Source: an uncultured Flavobacteriales bacterium (lineage in GTDB: Bacteria; Bacteroidota; Bacteroidia; Flavobacteriales_G; Salibacteraceae). Taken from it: a stretch of 64,000 nt of DNA. Location: the NCBI GenBank assembly GCA_905181855.1, contig CAJIZE010000003.1, positions 1 through 64,000 on the forward strand, written 5' to 3'. Below are positions 51,281 through 63,200 of this stretch, piece by piece; position 1 is the stretch's first letter; every line of letters begins with the position of its first letter. The translations under genes and the position numbers were made by a program. The notes under the pieces were generated by a model, which did not search any database, had not been told where the DNA came from, and saw only the letters and a list, made by a program, of their open reading frames with translations.

Positions 51281-54200
51281 TTGAGTAGAGTGTTTAGTGT
51301 TTTCATTTTAGCAATGGCGTTACTTCTAATGCCTAATGCTAGCGTGGCCCAAAGTGGTAATACTTCATTGGTTTTTACAAATGCAAGTGCAACAGGAAGA
51401 ACGGGGCCAACCCAATCGCAACTGAATACAGCCTATTCAGGAACCGATTTATCAGGAAACGTAACTATTATTACTCAGGGTTTCCAGGAATGGACAGTAC
51501 CTTATACCGGCACTTATTCTATTCAAGCCTTTGGAGCACAAGGAGGAAATGCAGCTTATTCTGGAGGGAAAGGAGCTTCCATTTCAGGTGAGTTTAAATT
51601 GGAATCTGGTGATGTGTTGAAAATAGTTGTTGGTCAAAAGGGAGTCATTTCTAGTAATTCATCTACCAGAGGTTATGCAGCTGGAGGTGGTGGAGGTACT
51701 TATGTTGTTCAATCCCCTTATACTAGTAACTCATCCATACTTGTTATTGCTGGAGGTGGAGGCGGGGGCGGTTCAGGCCCATTAGGTAATAGTACTGATC
51801 AAAATGGACTTGATGGTTCTATTTCAACAAACGGTAATAATGGACTTGGGCCCAATGGATCAACAGGAGGTGTTAATGGGAATGGTGGTTCCGCGGGTTC
51901 CAATTCTGGTAGTTCAAGTGGTGCAGGTTTTATTGGAAACTCCCCGTCTTTTATCGGCTGGGCAGATGGTGCTATATCTTTTGTAAATGGCGCTAATGGT
52001 TCACTCAACAATCAAACGAATAGATCTGATGGAGGTTTTGGTGGTGGTGGTGGTGCAGGTTATGGCGGTGGCGGTGGTGGTGGCTATTCTGGCGGTGGCG
52101 CAGGTCATTTTAACGCTACATATGATTATGGCGGTGGTGGCGGTGGTTCCTATAATTCAGGAACTAACCAAAACAACATTGCTGGTTTTAATATTGGTCA
52201 TGGGAAAGTAGTAATAACACCTGTGATTAATTTAAATAGAATTCAAAATGATACTACTATTAGTTGTGGTGAGTTAGTAACTATTGGTTATAGTTCCATA
52301 AGTGTTACCGATCAATTAAAACTGCATTACCCTATGAATGGAAACGCTGTCGACTACTCATCAAACAAAGTAGATGGTGTAATTACAGGTAGTATTAGTG
52401 GGGTTTTAGATAGGTTTGGTAATACCGCTGGGGCTTTAAATTTTCCAAATAGTACTACCTCTAGAACTTTAATAATAGATAGTGTTGCTCTCTTTAACGG
52501 CACACAAGATTTTACATACTCTTTTTGGATAAGACCAGCTACTTTCACAAGGTATCCAATGTGGTTTCGAAATGGAAAATGGGGCTCTGGTCATAATTTT
52601 GGGGTTAGAAATAACACCACTCTAACGATGAATGGCAATACAGTTGGTTCAGGAACTGTAAGCTTTGTGCCTACTTTAAATAACTGGTCCCATATGGTTA
52701 TAATAAGAAAAGGAGATTCAATTTCTCAATGGTCTAATGGGTTGTTTAGAGGTAATTATACAGCAAACAATAGTAATTGGGGAAATCCATTTTCGCCATC
52801 TAAGCCGATGTATATTGGTTCGGGCGACGCCACATCTGATACTTATTTTAGGGGAGATATGGATGAGTTTGCTTATTACGACAAGGCATTAAATCAAGCA
52901 GAAATAATAGCGCTGTATCAATCTCCTGACCTTACAAAAAACAACTATTTATGGTCTACAGGCGAAACAACACTTACCATTGATGTTTCACCAATTGTTA
53001 CAACTACTTATTACGTAACAATTACTGATGGTATAGCAAGTCGTGCTGATAGTGTTACGATTAGCATTGCGGGCCCTGTTAAGCAAAATATAACAGCAAC
53101 AAATACAGCTATTTGCGATGGTGCTGCAACAACTATTACCACTGCTTCTTCTGAAAGTGGAATGAATTATTCTTTATATGAAACTGCTGGTAACACCTTA
53201 GTTGACGGCCCAACCGCGGGAACAGGTGCTCCACTATCTTTTGTTACAGGCAATTTAACTTCTACCACTAATTTTTATGTTGATGGAGCAACTTCTCAAA
53301 ACTTATCTCCAACTGGAGGAACAGCCTTAGATTTTGATGGAAGTAATGATTATGTAGTATTACCAAGCTCTATAAACAGTCAAATTGCTAATACTATTAC
53401 AATTGAAGGGTGGTTTAACATATCTTCATTGGGCGAAGCTGCAATGCTTGTTGGTGAATCATACTTAGGTGATGGAAATATCGAGTTTATGATATACAAA
53501 CATAATGGGAATCTTAATGCAGGGTTTTTTAATGGGGGGTTCCAAAATAATTCAGCAGCTATGCCAACATTAAATACTTGGGTACATATAGCTGCTACTT
53601 ACAATCAACAAAATATAATAACATATTACAATGGAATTGAGGTGGCGAACACAGCAAAAACACTTTCGCTTCCTGTTGGAACTGAAGAGTGGAGATTAGG
53701 TAGAAGGTGGGATCACAACGAACGACTAGATGGCAAAATGGACGAAGTCCGTATTTGGAATATTGCAAGAACTCAGGCTGAAATTTCGGCTAGCATGTAT
53801 TCTGCTCTAACGGGTTCAGAAGCAGGTTTGGTTGCATACTTCAATTTTGAGGATGGCACAGGAAGCGCAACACTTACCGATAAAACATCAAATAACTATA
53901 ACGGTACCTTATTTGGTATGGATGTGAATTCAGATTGGGTTACAGGTTATGGGCCCTCTGGCTTAGGAACATGTTCAGTTAATTCTGAGACTGTTACGGT
54001 TAGCATTTCGGCTCTTGTTAACCAAAATATAACAGCAACAAATGCATCTGTTTGTTCTGACTCTTCAACAACGGTTACAACAGCTTCTTCAGAAACTGGA
54101 GTAAATTACTCACTATACAATGCTTCTGCAACATTAATAGATGGCCCAACTTCGGGTAATGGTTCAAGCTTATCTTTTAATACAGGGAGCTTAATTGCTG

Positions 54201-57200
54201 CGACTGATTTTTATGTTGCGGGAGCGACTCCTCAAAACTTATCTCCAACAGGAGGAACTGCTTTAGATTTTGATGGGGTAAATGATCATATTATTACTCC
54301 TTTAGATGCTGACTTAGATGTTATGCCAGTTACTACTTGGGAAGCTTGGATTTATCCGACAATTGACGATGCATCTTATAATATGATCATGTCACAAGAA
54401 GATGGAGGTTGGGATCGATTTATTGCAATTAATAGCGGGAAATTTGCGCTTGGGCGTACTATTAATGGATGGGTCCCTCCTGCGCCAATTATTTTGAATA
54501 CATGGCAACATATAGCTGTAGTTTATAGTGGTGCAAATATTAAATTTTACCTAAATGGTGTTGAATTTGTATCAGGAACAACAGAAGGCTCTCATTCATC
54601 ACTCGGTAAATTTACTATAGGCTCCAACCAAGCTGGTACGCAAAATTTTAAAGGAAAAATGGATGAAGTTCGAGTTTGGAATGTAGCAAGAACTCAGGCC
54701 GAGATTTCGGCTAATATGTCTACCTCTCTCACAGGTTCAGAAGCAGGTTTGGTTGCATACTTCAATTTTGAGGATGGCACAGGAAGCGCTACACTTAACG
54801 ATAAAACATCAAATAACTATAACGGTACCTTATTTGGTATGGATGTTAATGCAGATTGGGTGCAAGGATTTGGGGCTTATGGCTCAGGATCCTGTTCAGT
54901 TAATTCGGATACAGTTTCGGTCAGCGTAGACCATATAACTGCCCCGAGTACTACCGGAGCAAATATTTGTGAGGGAACATCAGCACTTATTAACGCTTTC
55001 GGCGGAACTGGATCTCAGGTTTATAAATGGTACGGTGATGCTTACGGTAATAATATCATAGGTATTGGGTCAGGATTTACCTCTCCACCTTTAACAACCA
55101 ATACCACTTACTACGCTGGTTTATCTAATTCGGGGGGAGTCGATACTGTAACCCCGGTTCCACACATTACAGGTTATTCAGGTAATGCAAGAGGGTATTA
55201 TTTTGTAGCGCCTACAGATTTCACCATTACCAGTTTATATGTACCTACTGACGCGGGAGGTATAAATCAAAATATTGCAGTAGTAAGACTTAATGCTGCA
55301 CCTCCTAGTTATTCATCGACTACCAATAATTTCAGTACATTATTTCTGGCTCAAAACAATGCGACAACTGGTTATATTCCTGTTAGCATTAAAATATACG
55401 CAGGAGACATTATAGGTGTCTTGGGGGGAAGGTCTGCGGCAAACAATGCTTCTTACGGTGTGTTTTCGAATATAGCTATTAACGGAATTTCGGCAACTAC
55501 CTATCGATTGGGCATGCAGTTTAATTTATCAACAACTGCACCTCAAAATTTATGGACTGAATCATCTTCATCTAAATCAAGAGTTAACTTTACCTATACT
55601 TCATCATTTAAAACCAACAATTGCAATTCTTCTTTGACAGCAACTTTGGTAACTGTAAACTCACCATCATTCAGCTTTGCGCAAGATACAATTACTGCAT
55701 GCGGTGCTGACTCTGTAAATGTTGACGCAGGTGCAGGATGGGCAAGCTACGCTTGGAGTAATGGTGATGTTACTCAAATTTCTACGATAACATCTTCAGG
55801 AACATATAATGTTACCGTAACAGATGCGAATGGATGTACTGCTGAAGATAGTTTAGTGGTAGGTGTGATTGGTGCAGCCATCATTCAAGGAGATACTACG
55901 ATTTGTAGTAGGGAGTTAGTAACTATTGGTTATAGCTCTATAAGTGTTACCAATCAATTAAAACTGCATTACCCTATGAATGGAAATGCAGACGATTACT
56001 CCCCAAGCAAAGTTGATGGTTTAATTTCAGGAGGTATTAGCGGGGTACCAGATAGATTTGGTAATACTGCGGGGGCTTTAAATTTCCCAAATAGCACTGC
56101 CACTCGAACTTTAATAATAGATAGTGTAGCTCTCTTTAGTGGCACACAAGATTTTACTTACTCCTTTTGGATTAGACCGGTAACTTTTGGCGGATATCCA
56201 AAATGGTTCCAAAATGGAGAGTGGAACAATGGTAATAATTTTGGTATTAGAAATAATAAGCTTCTAATGATGAATAATGTCACGGTAGGTTCTGGTTCGG
56301 TGTCTTTTATCCCTACTTTAAACCAATGGACACATATTGTAATCAGAAGGTCTGGGAGTACTGTTTCTGAATGGGCAAATGGTGGATATCAAGGAGATTT
56401 CACCAACTCTAAAGGTAATGTGTTTTCTCCGTCTCAACCCCTTTTTATCGGGTCTGCTAATATTGGTTCAGGCACATATTACAAAGGTGATATGGATGAT
56501 TTTGCATATTACAATAAAGCATTATCACAAGCAGAAATTACGGCACTTTATCAAAGTCCTGACTATATGAGCTATACTTATTCTTGGTCAACAGGAGAGA
56601 CGACCGCAACCATCAATGTAATTCCTGCCCAAACGACTACTTATTATGTAACAACTACTGATGGGATTAGCTCTTGTACCAATTCTATTAATATAAGAGT
56701 GCTAGATACGCTAGGATTAGACGCAATTGCACAGAATGTTTCGGCATATGCAGACTCAACAGGCCGAGTTTATGTAAATCCTACTGATGTAAACAATGGT
56801 TCAAGTGCAGTTTGTGGAATTGACAATATGTGGATTGGAGACACCGCCATTTATTGTGTAGATGCAGGTGATTTTTGGTTTTTTGCTGAAGATGTAAACG
56901 GAAATATTGACAGCGCTCAATTTACCCTTACCATATTAGATTCAATTAAACCAACTTTAGCATCTGTAAGCGACACAATAATTTACCTTGATGCTAATGG
57001 CGAGGCAGCTGTTTCAATCAACTCAATTGTTGCTTCATCAAACGATAATTGCACCTCAATGTTGACTTTTACAGCTAGCGATACAACGTTCGATTGTACT
57101 GATGATACAGTATTGGTTACATTATCTGCAAGAGATGAAAGTGGAAACGTAAGTTACGATTCACTACTTATTACTATTTTAGATACAATTGCCCCAACGC

Positions 57201-60200
57201 CTTCTGTTCAAGGGGCTATAGTCTATTTAGATGCTTCGGGATATGGAAACTTCAGCGCATTAAATCTTATCTCTGATACAGGTGAAGTTTGCGGCGATGT
57301 AACGATGAGTTTTTCGGATACTTCAATTTCTTGTAGTAATACGATTACAATAGCAAACTGTCCAGCAACTGTTATAAGCACAAATCAGGTATCTAATGGT
57401 ACTTCTGGTACTAATAAAGGTCAAAGTTTTACGTCTATTGAATTTGGTGCAATAGATAAGATTGAATTGCAAGTTTGGCCAACAGGTGCTCCATACCTAG
57501 TTATCCGCGAGTGGGTTTCAGATACGTATGTAAGCGCTTTCAATGGAGCTGTTTTGGCCACTTCAAACACAGCGACCAATATGCCTGCAAACACAAATTG
57601 GTCAGATATGTCAACATTTATATTCGATATACCGGTAATTATAGATTCGAATAAAAAATATGTGATTCAAGTTATGAATGGATCTCCATACGTAAAAATA
57701 CCAGGTACATATGCTGGCGGAGAAGCTTACGAAACAGCAAATCCTTCTTTCGTTAGGGATATGAAATTCAAGGTCTATTCCTGTGGAGTAGGAACCAAAT
57801 CAGTAACAATAACTGATGCCTCTGGAAACAGTGTTACTCAAAAATTTGGATTGGCCGTTCTCGATACAATAGTTCCAATAATATTTGCGGGTAACCAAAC
57901 TGTTTATCTTGACAATTCAGGATTTGCCTACCTAGATGTTTTAAATGTTGATAGCGCTTCTTTTGATAATTGTACTCTTGATTCAATTTGGCTTTCTGCC
58001 GATACCTTTACTTGTGGTACATCAGGGAATTACACACTGTTCGGAACTGATGGCGCAGGCAATCAATCATCAGATCAATTCTACGTTGCTGTTTTGGATA
58101 CAATATCGCCAACATTGATTGTTCGAGATACTACAATTTATTTAAATATGGCAACAGGAACTGCCTCTTTAGCTTGGAAGGGCTTAGTGTTAGATACTTT
58201 AGATAATTGCTCAATTGATTCAGTAATTTCTTTACAGCTGAGCTCAAGTGTTAATCTAAAATATGCTTGTGCTGATACCGGAATACATCAAGTATCATTT
58301 AGAACTGTTGATAATTCCGGTAATTCTACTACTGTGGTTTCAAACGTTACTGTTTTAAATACAACTTGTACACCGCCGGTTGCAATTGCTGATACTTTTA
58401 GTTTCGATGAAACAACAACTTTAATTTCACTAACTGCAATCGGTTATGATGTTGATTCCGTAAATGGAGATTCAATTTATTTCAATGCGTATTCAGGAAA
58501 CGGATTATCCATTTTAGATTTTAATGCTGAAACAGGTCACATTGAGTTTAGTGCAAACAACCGTTTTGATTTTGAGGTTGATTCACAATTGGTAATTAAA
58601 TATGAGGTTGTTGACCGAATGGGGAACGTAGATTCAGCAAATGTTGTTATCAACGTAATTAACCTAGTAGAACAAGTTTACGCAGGTTATGGTAACGCTT
58701 TATCGTTTGATAATATTGATGATCAAGTTACCTTACCAATTGATTTATCATTCAATACTACTGAATTTTCAATAGAGGCATGGGTATATTGGACGGGATC
58801 AACAAATGATATTGATTACATTTCAGGAAAAGGTTTTGGCCAATATGAACTTCATACCGGAGGTACTTCAGGGAGCAACAGCATAAGGTTTATTCCTACA
58901 GATCAGGTTTGGATTGATGCTCCTACAGGAAGCTTTTTGCCAAACAAATGGAACCATTTAGTTGGAGTATACAATCCTTCAGTTTCTTTAGGCAAGGTTT
59001 ATATAAATGGATTAGATGTTGGAGCTATTAGTAATGGCGTTAATGGACTTTCAACCGCAGTTGTAAATACAACTAGTGATGTAATTATTGGTAGAAGGGC
59101 GAATGGCGACTTTCCTTTTAATGGGAACATTGATGAGTTTAAACTGTGGAATAAGGCATTAACAGCAAAAGAAGTTTCTCAATCCTATTTATTAAGATCA
59201 AATCAAAACGAAATCAATTTAGTTGCTTATTTGAATTTTGACAACCAGTGGGAAGATTTTGATAACATTGCTTCATTAGATTATGGGCAAGGCATATTCT
59301 CTCAAGGATCAACAACTTTTGTTGAATCTTACAATCCATTTAATTATGAAATTGGCGAAAGATTACCAATCGGCGATACGGTTTCATTTGGTTTGGCTTG
59401 GGATGCAGATTCGAACAACATTACGTTTAGCAAATTTGCTGGAGACACAAGTCAGTTTGATATTGATTCACAAACAGGTGCAATTACAGTAGGTATTAAT
59501 TCTAATCTTGATTACGAAAATGACCCCTTGTTAATTTTTACCTATCAGGTTCATGAGGATGGCGATAATCAAACCGATACTGCTTCAATAAAAGTTAGCT
59601 TGTTAGATGAAAATGACCGACCAGTCTTTAGCGATGTTACAAACATTATAAGTCAAATAATTTGTGCTTCAGATTTTAACCCAACCTTTAATTTCGAAGT
59701 TCATGATGACGATCCAGGTGATACAAGTTTTTTGTCAGTCTGGGCTATAACAAGCAACCAATTATTAATAGATTCGAATACCATTTTCATTCAAGGTTCG
59801 AACACAGCAAGAAGCATTTCATTTAATCCAACATATGTTGACTCAGGATTAGTTGATATTAAAATATATGTTCAAGATCCATCTGGTGCAATAGACAGTA
59901 CAGTCTTTATTGTTTACGTTCAACCAACTTATTATACCTACGACACGGTAAGCGTTTGTTTATGGGACAACATTACTGTAAACGGAAACAGTTATTCTTA
60001 TTCTACCGGCACTGTAGTTGATTCTTTAAACACAAACTTTGGTTGCGATAGCGTTGTTCAAACGTTTATTCACATTGATAGTTTATTGAATCCTTCGGTA
60101 ACTGCCAATGTATTTATGTGTGAAGATTCAGTTGCAACTTTAACCATTGCTTCTGCTGAGTTTGGAGTGAGGTATCAATTGATTGATGTTAATACATCTG

Positions 60201-63200
60201 CAAACATTGATACTGCTTACCTTGGAACCGGGGCAGACATTAATATACTTATTCCAATTACCGATACAACTACCATAGCAGTTTCCGCGACAGGTAGTTA
60301 TTCAGCAGGTGTTTGTGGAAGAATATTATCAGATACAGTTACCATTAATTACGTACCGAATGTGTTGCCAACAATTACATTGTTATCTTCAGATACCATT
60401 TGTTTTTATGATTCTTTGGTATTGAGTAGTAATTATTATAGTAATAATTTATGGTCTAATGGAGCAACAGCTCAATCAATTACAGTAAGCGATTCAGGGA
60501 TTTATTCACTTTCCGTAACGACTGATGGAATTTGTCCGGTCACCATTTACGATACTATCTATCATCATGTATTACCAGTCGATGCAACAGCAACCGCACC
60601 AACCGAAGTTTGTTGGGGAGACACTTCAAATATTTCAATTGCAAACTCTGAAATAGGCACTGATTATTACTTGTATTTTGAACAAGGCAGCACAGTAATA
60701 GATGGCCCAATTTCAGGAAATGGTTCAACCATTGATTTTAGTTTTGGACCATTTACTCAAGACACAACATTCCAACTTCATGCGCAAAACAGAAACTGTG
60801 AAATTATTTTAACCGACAAACCTACGGTTCAAGTTAATCCTTTACCTGTGGTTACAGTTCACAACGATACCAACATGAGTCCGGTTGATACCATCCAAAT
60901 TTGGGCTGATGGAGGTTCCACTTATTTATGGAGTGATGGCCAAACAGGCGATACAATTTCAATAACTCCTGATACAAACATTACGTATTACGTAACTGTA
61001 ACAAGTGCCAAAGGGTGTAATCAATACGACTCGGTTTATATTCTATTAAATACGTTCCCAACCTTAAATGATACCTTAATTTCAATTAATGAAAACCCGG
61101 TTAATGGTTCTTTTATTGGAAACTTATTAGGGTTTGACAGTGACGCAAACGATACGCTTAGTTATCAAATTATTAGTGGAAATGTTGCGAATTACACTTT
61201 ATTAGATGGCGGAAAACTTTACGTTGCTACTCCGTTGGCTATTGATGTAGAAACCAATCCATTTGATACTATTTATGTTCGAGTAACAGACGATGGTGAT
61301 CCTATGTTATCTGATTCAGGAAGAGTGGTAATCAGAATACTTGACCTTAACGAGAAGCCGGTCATTGTAACTGATACCTTCTTAATTGATGAAAATTCGG
61401 TTAATGGATTATTCGTAGGAACTGCAAATAGCATCGATGTAGATACGTTGACTAGTTTTAGTTACACAGTAATTGGTGGAGCAAATACAACGTTTGAAAT
61501 AAATCCAACAACCGGAGCTATCACAGTAAAAGATTCAACTTACTTGGATTTAGAAACAACGGAAACATTTGAATTAGTAGTAGAAGTATCAGATGGCGGA
61601 TTGGTTGCAGATTTATATGACACAACTGCCTATGTAATCAACTTAAACGATATCAACGAAAAACCAATTATAGGCGATTCTACATTCGTAATAAATGAAA
61701 ATGCTCCTCAATCAGACACTATTGGAACCATGTATGCTGTTGATGTTGACGTAAATACGTCATTCAGATATGTATTGTATGGAGGCGATGTATCAGCAAT
61801 AGGCATTTCAACCAATGGTATATTAACCATAAAAGATTCAGCTCAATTTAGTTATGAGAATAGGGCATTCTTTGAAGTCGATATGGTTGTTTTTGATGGT
61901 GGCTTATCGCCTGAAATGTCTGATTCTGCCAAAATTAGAGTTAACATAATCGATCTTAATGAAAAACCAATTCTAAACGATAGTTTATTTACAATAATTG
62001 AAAACAGTCCAAATGGTGATTATCTTGGAACTGTATTAGCTACCGATGTTGACTCAACCAAATCGTTTAATTATACCTTAATTGGAGGAGATACTTCTGC
62101 AATCGAAATGGATCTTAACGGAGTGTTGACCATAAAAGATTCTGTGCAGTTTAGTTATGAGAACAGAGCTTACTTTGAGGTAGATATTGAAGTAACTGAT
62201 GGCGGAATTGCTCCTGAAATGATAGATACATCAACAGTAAGAATAAACGTTATCGATGTTAACGAAAAACCTGTTTTAATTGTAGATTTATTCACTATTG
62301 ATGAAAACTTAAGTAACACTACAATAATAAATACCATTGTTGCCACCGATGTTGATTCAACTCAAACATTAACCTATGCAATTCTTGAAGGTGCAGATAC
62401 GGCATTTGCAATATCAACAAATGGAGTTGTTTCTGTTTTGAATGAAAACTATTTAGATTTCGAAAAAACGACTTCTTTCAACATAAATGTTCAAGTTGCT
62501 GATGGCGGAATAGATTCAATTAAGTACGACACTTTAGTTTACACGATTAACCTTAATGATATAAACGAAAAACCTGAAGTAATCAGCGTTATTTCCTTTT
62601 TAGTTAACGAAAACCAACCAAATGGCAATGTACTAGGAACTATAACTGCTCAAGATCAAGACATTATAACCAACTTTAAATATACTTTATACAGTGGAGA
62701 TATTAATGCTGTTTCGATTGACTCTATCACAGGTATTCTATCAATTAAAGATGTTACTCAATTTGATTTTGAAACAAATACTTCATTTGTGGTGAACTTG
62801 GTAGTTGAAGATGGAGGTTTAATTCCTGAAATGAAGGATTCTTCGATTATTACAATTAACGTTCTTGATATTAATGAAAAACCAATTGTTTACGATTCGA
62901 TTTTCTCAATTAACGAGAATATACCAAACGGAACATCATTAGGTTTTGTGGCTTCTTCTGATGTGGATGCTGTTCAGAATATTCAATATTCATTAATTGC
63001 AGGTAATGTTAATTTAATGAACATTGACGCATCTACAGGCGAGCTTACCGTTTCGAATAGTTCAGCATTTAATGTTGAAGCAGATACGGCATTTGTGGTA
63101 GATGTTAGAGTAACTGATGGTGGTCTAACTCCAACAATGAACGACACGGCTACAATTAAGGTGAAAATTAAAGATTTGAATGAACACCCTGTAATTAGTT

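Noticed and set aside
51799-52011. Pro/Leu-rich minus-strand frame and the Val-rich plus frames in the glycine-rich region
   Set aside because: They are other-frame readings of GGT/GGC repeats in the giant gene, which is open across the whole stretch.
61060-63190. Regular 303-306-base periodicity as a CRISPR array or tandem DNA repeat
   Set aside because: The period is that of protein domains; the DNA copies are diverged and stay in frame with cadherin-like motifs.
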